A DNA stretch of 64,000 nucleotides. It comes from Spodoptera frugiperda (taxonomy: Eukaryota > Arthropoda > Insecta > Lepidoptera > Noctuidae). Position numbers and translations under genes: made by a program. Numbering within the stretch: position 1 is the first letter of the stretch; each line of letters starts with the position of its first letter. A model generated the notes under the pieces. The model saw nothing but the letters and a program-made list of their open reading frames with translations, ran no database searches and was not told the origin of the DNA. Below are positions 35,659-45,900 of this stretch, in pieces. Location of the stretch: positions 4,579,501 through 4,643,500 of the forward strand of contig NC_064237.1 of NCBI RefSeq assembly GCF_023101765.2. The letters run 5' to 3'.

Positions 35659-37707
35659 GTTGTGGCAGAGAGCCTTAATGGCTCTGATACCCGTGGGGAG
35701 GCGCTGGACTCATCCAGCAAGTCCCACACACGGGTTCCAAGTCGGAGGGCGTCGGACTCGGAGTCCGACTCCTCATCAGTGTTTGCCGCGAGCGTCAGCT
35801 CACAGCGCCAGACAAGGGCGGCTTTCAAGCGCCCCAGGACGGAGGAGGGTCGGGGATTGTCCTCGTCCTCCAACGCGCAGGAGGCTCCGGCCCCCCCTAA
35901 AATCCCCACGGCTGCGCGGGGTGGAGGCAGGGGGAAGGGCAAGAGGTTGGCAGGTACTGCCCGGTCCAAGCCGGCTGAGCGTCCTGCCGCAGAGGGTAGC
36001 GCCCTAATCAGTGCCGTCCACTCGGACTCCTCCGTGATGGAGGTTGTGGATGCCGAGGGCTTGAATGGTGAGCGTGGCTCCGAGACCCTTCGGCAAGCTG
36101 TCAGGGAGGGACTCCGCCAGATAGCAGGGAAGAAGTCCCAGCCTGCCGGATCCGCTCAGCTGAGATCGGTGGAGGCCGAAATTATGGCGGCGGCCTTTGA
36201 CGTATGCAGAGTTCCCTCGGCGGGAAAAGTACATCGGGAGCTGGCCGACATGCGGCGGGAGCTGACGCGCTTGTCTGCCTCCAATGCGGCGCTGGAGGCC
36301 GAGCTCCGGGCCACTAAGGCTGAGCTTGCCGTTTGCCGAGGACGTCAACCTCAGCCTCCGGCGGAGCCTGATTTGGTGGAGCTACTTCGCAGGGAGATGG
36401 CTGCTTTCCAGCAACGTTTTAATGTGCTGGAAAGCAAACTCCTCCGTCCCCCGCTAGCGGCCTCGAGCTCAGCGACCTCGAGGTCATATGCGGCCGTTGC
36501 GGCCAGGCCCTTGACCTCCTCTGGTCGGACTAGCCGCGTTACTCAACCGGTGGCAAGGCCACGAGCGGCTCCTCCAGCAACGGCCCCAGCTCCCCCAGTG
36601 GTGCAGGCTCCGGCTGGTGGGCAGGCAGTAAATGCGTTTACAGGACGCAGAAGAGGGAGGAGAGGCGCAGCGGCTCAGCAAGCTGCCCCAGTCACAGGCG
36701 AGCCCACCCTGCCGGCAAGTGGTGACTGGCAATTAGTTGGCGAGGCGAGGAGAGTCGCCAAAGAGGCGAGGAAGCACCGCAAGAAAGCGCAGCGGCTGCG
36801 GCGCCAGCAGCAGCGCAAGGAGAAGCGCGCTGCGGCCTTGCTTCTCGCCCCTAAGACCGCGGCTGTAGTTATTACGCTACAGCCCGATGCGGTCCAGAAG
36901 GGCGTAACGTATGGCGACGTCCTCGCCAAATTGAAGGGGGCGGTGACTCCCGCGGAGTTCGGGGCCCCTGACGGGTTCTCAATGAAGGTGACGGCAACTG
37001 GAGCCTGTCTACTTGAGGTCCCCGGCGCGGCCAGCGGCTCCTCCGCTGACGCCCTAGCCGAAAGGATTAGGGCGTGTCTCGGTGCGGAAGAGGTCCGCGT
37101 GTCCAGGCCCATCAAGTGCCTAGACGTACGAATATTGGGCCTGGACGACTCCGTGACGGAGCACGAAGTGGTGGCCGCTGTCGCCAGGACGGGAGGGTGC
37201 CCTGTTGACCAGGTCAAGGCAGGCACCATCCGTCCGGACAACTCGGGGCTGCGCACGGTGGTGGTAAGCTGCCCCGTGACAGCGGCCAAAAAGATTAAGG
37301 AGGGCAGAAGGCTCCTGGTGGGGTGGGTCTCGGCGCAGGTCAAGCTGCTCGAGGCCCGGCCTCTGAGGTGTTACCGCTGCCACGTGGGCCACCACGTGAG
37401 CGTTAAATGCACCTCGGAGGTTGACCGCAGCGACCGCTGCTTCCGCTGCGGTCAGCCCGGTCATAGGGCCGGCTCGTGCACCGCCCCGCTGCACTGCGAC
37501 GCATGTGCGGCGGCTGGCAAGCCGGCCAATCACCGGGCCGGGAGCAAGGCCTGCTCCCCGCCTACCAAACCCAGGGGTAAGGGTAGGCCCTCCGCCGCCC
37601 CCGTCGTTTCCGCCACCGCCGCCGCCGCAGTCGCCACTGCTACCGCCGCCGCGGCCACCGCCAGCCGTAATGCCGCCAGGGAGGAGGTCGTGATGGATTG
37701 TCAGTAA
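35659..37707 (+). CDS. LINE-A ORF1 (gag-like nucleic-acid-binding protein), 5'-incomplete
   Basis: Open from the insertion border to TAA at 37705-37707. The first in-frame ATG is at 36037, 125 codons in, so the true start was lost by 5' truncation; the GTG at 35662 would not be a normal eukaryotic start. Residues counted from 35662: a Ser/Arg/Pro-rich low-complexity N-terminal part; a heptad-like coiled coil near 190-225 (ELADMRRELTRLS...); an Ala-rich region; basic KEARKHRKKAQRLRRQQQRK near 368; then zinc knuckles at 570-583 (CYRCHVGHHVSVKC), 593-606 (CFRCGQPGHRAGSC) and a wider third CxxC...H...C at 612-631. In the R1 clade this protein packages the RNA in ribonucleoprotein. No stop or frameshift is seen. 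Confidence 0.92.
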   Translation, partial: VVAESLNGSDTRGEALDSSSKSHTRVPSRRASDSESDSSSVFAASVSSQRQTRAAFKRPRTEEGRGLSSSSNAQEAPAPPKIPTAARGGGRGKGKRLAGTARSKPAERPAAEGSALISAVHSDSSVMEVVDAEGLNGERGSETLRQAVREGLRQIAGKKSQPAGSAQLRSVEAEIMAAAFDVCRVPSAGKVHRELADMRRELTRLSASNAALEAELRATKAELAVCRGRQPQPPAEPDLVELLRREMAAFQQRFNVLESKLLRPPLAASSSATSRSYAAVAARPLTSSGRTSRVTQPVARPRAAPPATAPAPPVVQAPAGGQAVNAFTGRRRGRRGAAAQQAAPVTGEPTLPASGDWQLVGEARRVAKEARKHRKKAQRLRRQQQRKEKRAAALLLAPKTAAVVITLQPDAVQKGVTYGDVLAKLKGAVTPAEFGAPDGFSMKVTATGACLLEVPGAASGSSADALAERIRACLGAEEVRVSRPIKCLDVRILGLDDSVTEHEVVAAVARTGGCPVDQVKAGTIRPDNSGLRTVVVSCPVTAAKKIKEGRRLLVGWVSAQVKLLEARPLRCYRCHVGHHVSVKCTSEVDRSDRCFRCGQPGHRAGSCTAPLHCDACAAAGKPANHRAGSKACSPPTKPRGKGRPSAAPVVSATAAAAVATATAAAATASRNAAREEVVMDCQ

Positions 37708-37709
37708 TG
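37705..37709 (+). promoter_or_regulatory. TAATG stop-start overlap joining ORF1 and ORF2
   Basis: ORF1 stop TAA and ORF2 ATG share one A. The same arrangement in the silkworm R1-clade element SART1 supports translation of ORF2 by termination and reinitiation. Here the role is inferred from that precedent. Confidence 0.8.
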
Positions 37710-40700
37710 ACTCCATTCCGCCTCCTCCAGGCGAATATCAACCACTGCGCCGCCGCTCAGGACCTTCTACTCCAGAGCATGGCGCAGTGGTCAATAAATG
37801 TCGCTGTGGTCTCCGAGCCGTATTTCGTCCCGCCCAGGGATCACTGGGTTGCGGACTTGGACGGCTCGGTGACCATCATCTCGTCGGCCGCCGCCGGTAC
37901 CCCGACTCTCGAGAGCGCTCAGAGAGGCCGGGGTTGTGTCGCAGCACGGTTCGGAGAGATCGCTGTGGTGGGCGTGTATTTCTCTCCGAACCGAACTCTC
38001 GTCGAGTTCCACAACTCCCTGAGGGAGTTGGTTGACGTCGTCGTCGGGTTCCGTTCCCTCCCCGTGCTTGTCCTCGGGGACTTCAATGCCAAGAACTTGG
38101 CTTGGGGTTCCCGGTTGACCGATGTTCGGGGTAGGATGGTGGAAGACTGGGCTCTGGAGACAGGCCTAGTCGTCCTGAACCGGGGTTCTGTTCCCACGTG
38201 TGTGCGGATGCAGGGTGAATCGGTGGTGGACATCTCGTTCGCCAGCCCTGCTCTGTCACCGCGTGTCGTTGACTGGCGCGTTATGGAGGAGGTGGAGACG
38301 TTTTCTGACCACCGGTACATCCGGTTCAACGTCTCCGCCGAGTCCGCGGACCCGCCAGTCAGACAGGCCCCATGTGGCCCGCGTTGGGCGCTAAGACAGC
38401 TGGACCGGGAGCTTTTCCTGGAAGCCGCAATCGTGCAGGCCTGGGTGATACCACCAGACAGGCCTGCCGACGTCGATGAGGAAGCAAGATGGCTCCAGGA
38501 CGCCATGTCCAAAATATGTGACGTGGCGATGCCCCGGGTCCGGCCAGGTCAGCGCAAGCGCCAGGTGTACTGGTGGTCGCAAGAGTTGGCTGCTCTACGC
38601 AGTACGTGCGTTACTGCGCGACGCCGGTACACCAGGCACCGCAGGCTCCGTATCCGCGCTCCAGACGCGGAGGTAAGAGAGGCGGAGTTGTACGAGGGGT
38701 ACAAGGCGGCAAAGGCCGCCCTAAAAGCGGAGATTTGGCGGGCTAAAGAGGAAGCCCGCCGGGAGATGCTGGAGACTCTGAACAGAGATCCATGGGGGCG
38801 CCCCTATCGGATGGTGCGCGATAAGCTCCGCACCTGGGCTCCCCCGCTGACTCAGAGTCTCCGGCCAGAAATCGTGGAAGAGGTGGTCGGCGCCTTGTTC
38901 CCCCGACTACGGAGGGGCTTCACCCCTCCATCCATGACTCCGCCCCCTGCGGTGCCCAATGCGGGCCACAGCGACGACGACGACGACATCGTTCCGGAGG
39001 TGACCGAGGCAGAAATGAGAGCGGCGGTGCGCCGGATGGGCGCCAAGAACACCGCCCCAGGACCCGATGGCCTGCATGGCAAGGCGTGGGTCCTGGCCTC
39101 AGAGGCTCTCGGGCCTCGATTATTAGGTCTCTACAGCGCATGCTTGGAGAGGGGCCAGTTCCCACTTCAGTGGAAGACGGGAAAACTGGTCCTCGTGAAG
39201 AAGCCGGGGCGCCCTGCGGACTCTCCGTCCGCATACCGGCCCATTGTGCTGCTCGACGAGGTGGGAAAAGTCTTCGAAAGGATCATTTCAAACCGCCTCG
39301 TCGCGCACCTGTCTGGATTCGGGCCGGACCTCGCGGATGGACAGTTCGGCTTCCGCAGAGGGCGCTCCACGGTGGACGCCATCATGCGCGTAAGAGACCT
39401 CACGACGGGGAATGCAGTGTCCAGGGGTGGGGTCGTTGTGGCGGTGTCTCTGGACATCGCCAACGCTTTCAATTCCCTACCCTGGAGCTGCATACTGGAG
39501 GCACTCCGGTACCACCGGGTGCCTACCTATCTCCGTCGTGTTATCGAGGCCTACCTGACGGATAGGTTCGTCACCTACCCCGGTCACCAAGGTGTGTGGA
39601 ACCGGCGAGAGATGTCGCGCGGTGTTCCACAGGGTTCGGTTTTGGGGCCGCTCCTGTGGAACATCGGTTACGACTGGGTGCTGCGCACCGACCTCCCGAA
39701 CGGTGTCAGCGTAGTCTGCTACGCCGACGACACGCTGGTGCTAGCGCACGGGAGGTCGCACCAGGCGGCGGCCAATTTAATGGCGAGAGCGGTTGCGACG
39801 GTCGTTGCAAGGATCCGGCAATTGGGACTCGAGGTGGCGCTCCACAAGTCCGAGGCCATGTGTTTTCATGGCCGCGGAAACGCGCCACCTCCGGATGGGT
39901 CCCAAATAACGGCAGGAGGGGTTACCATCGGCGTCGAGACGACGATGAAGTACCTAGGACTCGTCCTCGACAGTCGATGGAACTTCGTGGAGCATTTTCG
40001 ACGTTTGGCTCCTAAGTTGGAACGGACGGGGGCTGCACTTAAGCGGCTCCTGCCCAACCTCGGGGGGCCAAATGCCTCCTGCCGGAGGTTGTACGCGGGG
40101 ATCGTGCGATCCATGGCCCTCTACGGAGCCCCTGTGTGGGCGCCGAACCTGATGCGGCGGCCAGCTCGGGCGCTGCTCACGTCCCAGAGGGTCATGGCCA
40201 TTCGAGTGATCCGCGGATATCGCACGATCTCCGGAGAGGCGGCCAACCTCCTTGCCGGACTCCCGCCGTGGGATTTGGAGGCGAAGGTGCTCGCGCGCGT
40301 CTTTAGTTTGCGCGCCGACGCGCGTCGCCGGGGCGAAACTCCACTGCCGCGCCAGATTAATGCGTGGCGGGATGAGCTCCGGCGCGATCTCATGGCGGAA
40401 TGGCAGCAGCGACTGTCGCAACCAAGGGCTGGGCTCGCTGTCATTGCAGCGGTAAGTCCCCTCTTTGAGGAGTGGCTAGAGAGGCGCCACGGCGTCCTCA
40501 CCTACCGCCTGACGCAGGTGCTTACCGGACATGGAAGCTTCGGTAGGTTCCTGTTTCTGATTGGGCGGGAGGAAACGCCCGGGTGTCATCACTGCGAAGA
40601 CCGCCCGGAGGACGCGGTGGAACATACGCTTGCGGTCTGCCCTGCGTGGGCTGAGCACCGCCGTGTCCTCAGGGATGTGGTCGGCGACGGCGCCCTCTCG

Positions 40701-40889
40701 CGTCCGGCACTGATACAAGCCATGGTGCGGAGCGAGGGGGACTGGGATGCCGTCTCCTCCTTCTGCGAAGCAGTCATGCTAGCTAAGGAGGAGGCGGGGC
40801 GCGTGAGAGAACGAACCTCCTCACGCCCCAGCCGTCGCGAGAGACACTCCGGGCGTCGGGGATCGCGCGACGATCTCCGGCCACCGTAA
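37707..40889 (+). CDS. LINE-A ORF2: endonuclease / reverse transcriptase, intact
   Basis: 1,060 codons from an ATG that overlaps the ORF1 stop as TAATG. Endonuclease: QANINH at the N-terminus, catalytic-type SEPY, GDFNA at 124-128 and SDH at 200-202. Reverse transcriptase: YRPIVLLDEVGKVFERII, the QFGFRRGRST motif, motif A LDIANAF (D583), motif B SRGVPQGSVLGPLLWN and motif C YADD at 672-675, with MKYLGLVLD after it. A C-x2-C-x9-H-x4-C knuckle lies at 960-978. Every catalytic residue expected for target-primed reverse transcription is present, and no stop or frameshift interrupts it. The enzyme nicks target DNA and copies the element's RNA in the nucleus. Opposite-strand and other-frame ORFs here are shadows. 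Confidence 0.96.
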   Translation: MTPFRLLQANINHCAAAQDLLLQSMAQWSINVAVVSEPYFVPPRDHWVADLDGSVTIISSAAAGTPTLESAQRGRGCVAARFGEIAVVGVYFSPNRTLVEFHNSLRELVDVVVGFRSLPVLVLGDFNAKNLAWGSRLTDVRGRMVEDWALETGLVVLNRGSVPTCVRMQGESVVDISFASPALSPRVVDWRVMEEVETFSDHRYIRFNVSAESADPPVRQAPCGPRWALRQLDRELFLEAAIVQAWVIPPDRPADVDEEARWLQDAMSKICDVAMPRVRPGQRKRQVYWWSQELAALRSTCVTARRRYTRHRRLRIRAPDAEVREAELYEGYKAAKAALKAEIWRAKEEARREMLETLNRDPWGRPYRMVRDKLRTWAPPLTQSLRPEIVEEVVGALFPRLRRGFTPPSMTPPPAVPNAGHSDDDDDIVPEVTEAEMRAAVRRMGAKNTAPGPDGLHGKAWVLASEALGPRLLGLYSACLERGQFPLQWKTGKLVLVKKPGRPADSPSAYRPIVLLDEVGKVFERIISNRLVAHLSGFGPDLADGQFGFRRGRSTVDAIMRVRDLTTGNAVSRGGVVVAVSLDIANAFNSLPWSCILEALRYHRVPTYLRRVIEAYLTDRFVTYPGHQGVWNRREMSRGVPQGSVLGPLLWNIGYDWVLRTDLPNGVSVVCYADDTLVLAHGRSHQAAANLMARAVATVVARIRQLGLEVALHKSEAMCFHGRGNAPPPDGSQITAGGVTIGVETTMKYLGLVLDSRWNFVEHFRRLAPKLERTGAALKRLLPNLGGPNASCRRLYAGIVRSMALYGAPVWAPNLMRRPARALLTSQRVMAIRVIRGYRTISGEAANLLAGLPPWDLEAKVLARVFSLRADARRRGETPLPRQINAWRDELRRDLMAEWQQRLSQPRAGLAVIAAVSPLFEEWLERRHGVLTYRLTQVLTGHGSFGRFLFLIGREETPGCHHCEDRPEDAVEHTLAVCPAWAEHRRVLRDVVGDGALSRPALIQAMVRSEGDWDAVSSFCEAVMLAKEEAGRVRERTSSRPSRRERHSGRRGSRDDLRPP

Positions 40890-41179
40890 GTGCGGGTCTG
40901 CGGACGGTGAGCAAGGGTAGCTCGCCGCCCGACCAGAACCAGACCCGTGCGTGCGGCGCGTCGCGTTCTGCGCGCGCCTCAAAGAGCCATCAGACCACCA
41001 CAGATGGGGCCCAGTAGGGCTGATGCCTAATCCGGAGCTGCGGACTACCTAGCGGGTTTACCGGGGCTCCGGCTCGACGGGCAGGAGTAGGAACGGGGTG
41101 GTTTTTAGTCAGTAAGAGTCTGACACTCCCTCTCGCCTCGCCCAAGGCGGGAGAAGTCATTGGATGATTTTCCACCCTC
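40890..41179 (+). other. LINE-A 3' UTR
   Basis: Runs from the ORF2 stop to the A tail. Its last ~150 bp, from the hairpin at 41032, is the part repeated at 183, 3183, 10089, 24327 and 24935, so it probably contains the sequence the reverse transcriptase recognises. It ends 'ggatgattttccaccctc' before the A tail. Confidence 0.88.
41032..41072 (+). repeat. 3' UTR hairpin at the common 5' end of short copies
   Basis: Perfect 7-bp arms ccggagc (41032-41038) and gctccgg (41066-41072) with a 27-nt loop. Copies 1, 3, 4 and 5 start at this arm; copy 2 starts inside the loop. Confidence 0.85.
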
Positions 41180-41194
41180 AAAAAAAAAAAAAAA

Positions 41195-41209
41195 GTGTAG
41201 AAACAGATT
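41195..41209. repeat. Target-site duplication of LINE-A copy 7, right
   Basis: Exact copy of 35643-35657. Confidence 0.96.
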
Positions 41210-44200
41210 ACTTTTCAATTAACATATTTTATGTAATGATAGATATACAGGAAAAAAGATCAAGTCATTTAAATAGCAATATCCGATTATCTACATAAAT
41301 ATTTCTTTAGAGGTTCGACCCGAAGCAATTTGCAATATTTTATCAGAGTAACTGCCTTATTTCGAAGTAGACACCATCTACTTGGCGACCAGTGGATTTT
41401 ATCCGTAAACCGATAACGATTTGTGTTATCGGAAAAAGAGACTGCCTGTGGCGTCAATCGTTGTTTTTACGAATAACACAAGCGCGTGTCTAGAATTTAA
41501 TAAGCTTTGATGTTTGTTTCTTTCTATTAAGCATCGTCTTTTCTGGCAAACAAACAACACATTACTAAAAAACAACTAATAACGCAATCCTAACATTTGT
41601 TTCTACTGAAGTAAATCAATGTGATCTAACCATTTCTTTTTTTTTAATAACACAGCTGTATTTATTTTGTACAACTTTAAAAACTTTTAAAGGTAGGTCA
41701 TCGCCAATTTTTATTTCATTTTCTCCAATGCTTGGTTCGCAGAAATCATCTCAGCAACACGGCGGCGCGGCGCTTTGTACCAGAAACATAATCCGCTCGA
41801 CGGACGCTACCAACAATGAATGAATGGTGCAAAGACTTCTCCCCGATACCGTAACGAACTTATAATTTTCTTTCAGACGAGCAAAATAGAAATATTGGAA
41901 ATGTTAACTAACTTAAAAGTTGTTATGTTCGTCAAAATGGAATAAACATAAATGATATGTATTTATTTTTGCAAATAGGTTACAAGATAACACTTTTACA
42001 CGTCAATCTCTTAAATAACTAGATGAGGCCATATATGATATGTTCCAGATTTTATCTTGTAAAAATAGTATTTTAATACTTTTAGCTAATTTCGTTATGT
42101 GTGAAACACTAACAAACACCCATTCGCTCTACTCGAACTTTCTCCACGGAAATGCGCCATAAAGAAAGTTTATTTCCAGTTTGAACGTTCAAATCTTATT
42201 CTGCTGACGGATTTGAAAAATAGTTTTATTTTTCGAAAACGTTATATGCTATCAAGCATAGTTTTATTACTCCTAATATGAATAGAGCACTCAGCCGTAA
42301 TAGTCTGGCAAGCTGAAGCATTAAGAATTTCTTCTATTTGTAACAAAATATTCTTTATCCAAAACATCGTAAATATGTAACAGTAGAGAAACAAACAAAG
42401 ATATAAGTCGTAATTAATACCAGAAGCGCGCTGCCAAATAGTCTGAGCTAAGCAAATATTCCGAGCGTTCGGTACCTAAGTGTAGCGCAGTAAAATATTG
42501 ACTTAGACACACAATATTCTTGACTGGTACTATACATGAAGTATACGAATTGCATTACAATACCAACAAATAAACAAGGCCATCATGGCACCATGTCGAG
42601 AAGAATGTTTATTTTCCCACGCCGACAAAGTCATTCTGACAACAATCTAAGACACGTTTTTATCTTAAGACAAGATATTATACTGTTATAGAGATTGAAT
42701 TTCTATCTCGAGTAGCCAAATCTATTGACGACTAACTTACTAATTGAGACTGCCCACTTGACACATTTATTATTTTATTCTAACTTCTAAGTGTTTGCTG
42801 AGCAGTTGTTGGTGCCACTGTAGATTAATGGTTACTAAAGTTATACCAGTTGGGAGACTGTATACAATAGTTCTAAGTTACACAAACTGCTCAGTGTTAC
42901 TGGCCACTATATTCGGTATGGCCTTTAAGAAACAAGAAGCCTTACTTGAGATGCCTTTACCATTTCGTGCTCGTATTGTATAACTTGTAAGTTAGTATTC
43001 AAACATCTCTCAATCACCAGTTTCGAAACAGAATAGAAGTTTCTATTCCTTTATAGTCTAATTCCGGGAAACAAGAATTTGTGGGTCGTTCACAATAATG
43101 AATACACCACAATACCTCTGCTGTATTCACCGTATATAGTATATTCACCAGAGGTACTTAGATTGGTTTCCTTTAACTAATCTTCATGCTACTCCATAAA
43201 ATGAAAACGTATGTATCAAATAATATATTCAAGCCAAAAATTAGAAACTACTTTATGCCCTTATCCAGTAATGACATTTGACTTTTACACGAGTAAAGTA
43301 GCAGCTTTGCATACACTTTGACATTAAACCGACAAACGCTTAGTTTGTTTGTTCATCTTCGTAACAACATAACTCACGTGCCAAGCACAGAGTTATCTCA
43401 TAGATGAGATGACGTCACGAGTAACAAGCCCAACTATTCGCTGTAACGGATCCACTTATACAATCCGTGAACATAACTTACATTGTATTCGAACATTAAT
43501 TAACGTTTGTAATGTGATGTATGGATGCGGTAATTGGAAGATATAATTTTAGTATACTGAATTGTCTGATTACATATGCACACATGAATAAGATATGCTA
43601 GCATAAACTACAGTGATGGGAGTTAGTATGATTAATAGGACTTACAGCCATATAGCAAGACTAATAGCGTAGATAATAACCTACTAATAAAGCAGTCACA
43701 TGCATAATAAAGATACTTAAGTCATCATCAAAATCTCTTCTTTCAAATCATAGAAACGATAATTAATGACAGTAATAAATTATAAAGACATAATTACGCT
43801 ACTTGCATATAATACGCGCTTCCCACACTGCTGCGGTTCATTTTAATAAGGGACGCATAGCAGACGTCATTATGAGGTTCTGCTGACGCACTATGAATGC
43901 GAATCATATACCATTAACGTCTCGAACTGACGATGAAATGCATCGGTACTATTTGTCACGTACAAAACGTACTACATTACGCATAGACTTAGGACTGAAA
44001 ATTTATTTCAAAGTTTAATTTTCTAGTTATCCATTCATAACTTATTATGTTTATTTATGATCTACTTTCTCTACGCTTTATTTGTGATGCAGTGGCAGAA
44101 GGTAATTTATGATTCTCCGTATTTACCACAATCATTTGTCATTTTTTTTATAAAGTACTACGAAAGAGTCGTCAGAAGTCGCTCTAGATATCCCAAAACA

Positions 44201-44879
44201 GCCTGACCACGATATAATCCCGGTCTCAAGTAGTTGTCTGACAAAAACCCTAAAAAAAACTTATTTCACGCTGCCGAACCAAAGAAAGTTCACAAGAACA
44301 AAAGACAATTTCCTTTGATTTATTCTCGAGGTCTCTTTTTTATTCTTTGAAGTATGGTTTAAACGACTCTTTTGTTTCCTGAATAAGTTTTAATGAATCA
44401 GACATGTCATTCGAGATAAAAAATCGTCGGAGAGTCAAGTGATCTTGAGAATTTAATGTTGCGCCCGCGACCGCCTTTTGCTCACTTCAACACTTGAAAC
44501 GCTTCACTGGTGTTGAACATTCTGAAACTAGGCTAAAGACTATCAACGAGCTTCGACTAATGAGGGCTGACACTATTTCGATAAGATGACCTACTAAACT
44601 CTTAGAATGTCATGTTGTATTTTATTTCTAATCAAAACCTCAAACGGGAAAGCACTTTATCGTTGCGGTAACTCATGATGTTCCATTTTATATCCGCTCT
44701 GATTTATAAAGCCATTGGCGGTTTTATATCGCTGAAATGGTTGCCATCAAACACGCTCTGAGTGTATCCATTTACACTGTGCTTCGTCGAATTGGCCACA
44801 CATTTTATATTAAAAACAAATCAGTTATGCAAATGATGCCAGTTAACGCATTTTGAGAAATGTTGAACGCTAACAAATG
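41210..44879. other. Long unannotated AT-rich region
   Basis: A short GC-rich stretch near 41758-41775 and a 51-codon ATG frame at 42829-42981 (unrecognised) are the only items of note. No gene supported. Confidence 0.45.
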
Positions 44880-44975
44880 CTAATTAAATTAAATTAAAAT
44901 TCGTTTATTTCAGATAACGGAGATCCATAAAATTACAATAAATAAATAATAATAAATATGTTATGTAAGATTTTA
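44880..44975 (-). mobile_element. Possible LINE 3'-end fragment
   Basis: An attaaattaaa run followed by 'aaattcgtttatttcagata' resembles 3' ends of some moth LINEs read on the minus strand. Short and uncertain. Confidence 0.3.
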
Positions 44976-45635
44976 AAATGACGGAGAAATCGAAGAACAA
45001 ATAAAAAAAATCAAGCATCCGAACTGCTGATACCTCCTCATTTTTTTGAAGCCGGTAAAAAGGAATATTTTCTAAATGTCCGATAGAAAAAAAATGTTTG
45101 TGTTATTCCGAGCGATTCCGAGAATCAGGAATGAACAAAAAATACGTCGATGTTTATTTTCCCGCATTTTGGAACACACTGATGAAATGGGGAAAATATT
45201 CCTCTTATTTTTATACATACATGGTGCGCAGTGAAGCAATTTCTGGTACTAACATTTTCATTCTCTCGGCCAAATTCACTGTATAAAGGACAAGCGATTT
45301 TTGAAAACTACAATTATGGTGAAAATAATTGGAACTGTCGAAATATGATTACATACTCGGTTTACTGTAGGTATTAAAATTTCATTTACTTTGTTTTACA
45401 CGATTTCATAACCGTTGACTGCTACGGAGAATATTAATTAAGTCACGCCAAAGGTTTATCAACGTCCAATGAGTAAAATTACAAAAAATAAAAAGAAATA
45501 TTTTGACGTATAAGTGTATAGGTGAAAATTATTACTTTACATAAGTACCTAACTAATAAAAAGCCTACCTACATGAACAATAGAAATGTTATATTATTTC
45601 AATTTAAATAAATAAATTTCAAAATTAAACTTCTA
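44976..45635. other. Unannotated AT-rich DNA
   Basis: A 62-codon frame at 45098-45286 has no domain. Confidence 0.4.
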
Positions 45636-45900
45636 CCTATGCACACCACGTTTTCAAAACGCGCGTCGCCGGCGCGTTTTTCTCCTGCAGAGCAGTTTGT
45701 TGTCGTTTGTATCGATACAAACGCGCGGCACCGGCGCGTAAGTATCGATACAAACGCGCGGCACCGGCGCGTATGTATCGTTACACACGCGCGTCAGGTG
45801 TGCAAAGGTCTACAGGCTGCGTCTAACTTGCGTGCGTATCGCGTCCATATCGCTACAAACGCGCGTCGACGGCGCGTTTAAAAAACGTGGTGTGTATAGG
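45636..45900. mobile_element. GC-rich MITE with inverted ends and internal 33-bp repeats
   Basis: The ends are inverted copies of CCTATRCACACCACGTTTT (left 45636-45654, right complement ending 45900), followed by aacgcgc on both sides. It has no coding capacity; the apparent frame reads through the tandem repeats as 11-residue units. Inside are two full 33-bp units and a partial third. The superfamily is not evident from the ends, and I see no clear target-site duplication. It ends 185 bp before the Prx5-like start codon. Confidence 0.8.
45709..45794. repeat. 33-bp tandem repeat, about 2.6 units
   Basis: Units at 45709-45741 and 45742-45774 are nearly identical; 45775-45794 is a diverged partial third. 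Each starts gtatcgatac and ends in a near-palindromic cgcgcggcaccggcgcg. Confidence 0.92.

Larger units (their letters stand above)
35658..41194 (+). mobile_element. LINE-A copy 7: near-complete R1-clade non-LTR retrotransposon
   Basis: A 5,537-bp GC-rich element between exact 15-bp duplications. It holds most of ORF1 (gag-like, three zinc knuckles), an intact ORF2 (apurinic-type endonuclease, reverse transcriptase, C-terminal zinc knuckle), a roughly 290-bp 3' UTR and a 15-A tail. No RNase H domain is present and ORF2 ends soon after the knuckle, as in R1-clade elements such as TRAS and SART of silkworm. The element begins inside the ORF1 frame without a start codon or 5' UTR, so it is 5'-truncated. 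Perfect duplication and unbroken frames suggest recent insertion. The target is AT-rich unique DNA, not rDNA or telomere repeat. Confidence 0.96.

Noticed and set aside
36675..37343. 222-codon minus-strand frame inside LINE-A
   Set aside because: Antisense shadow of ORF1 in GC-rich DNA; no start or family.
42829..42981. 51-codon frame faintly like an insect odorant-receptor loop
   Set aside because: The resemblance (hydrophobic stretch then LPF) is too weak to support a call, and no neighbouring exon frames were found.
45709..45794. Regular 33-bp repeats that might suggest a CRISPR-like array
   Set aside because: Units are directly adjacent with no spacers, lie inside a MITE, and the genome is animal.
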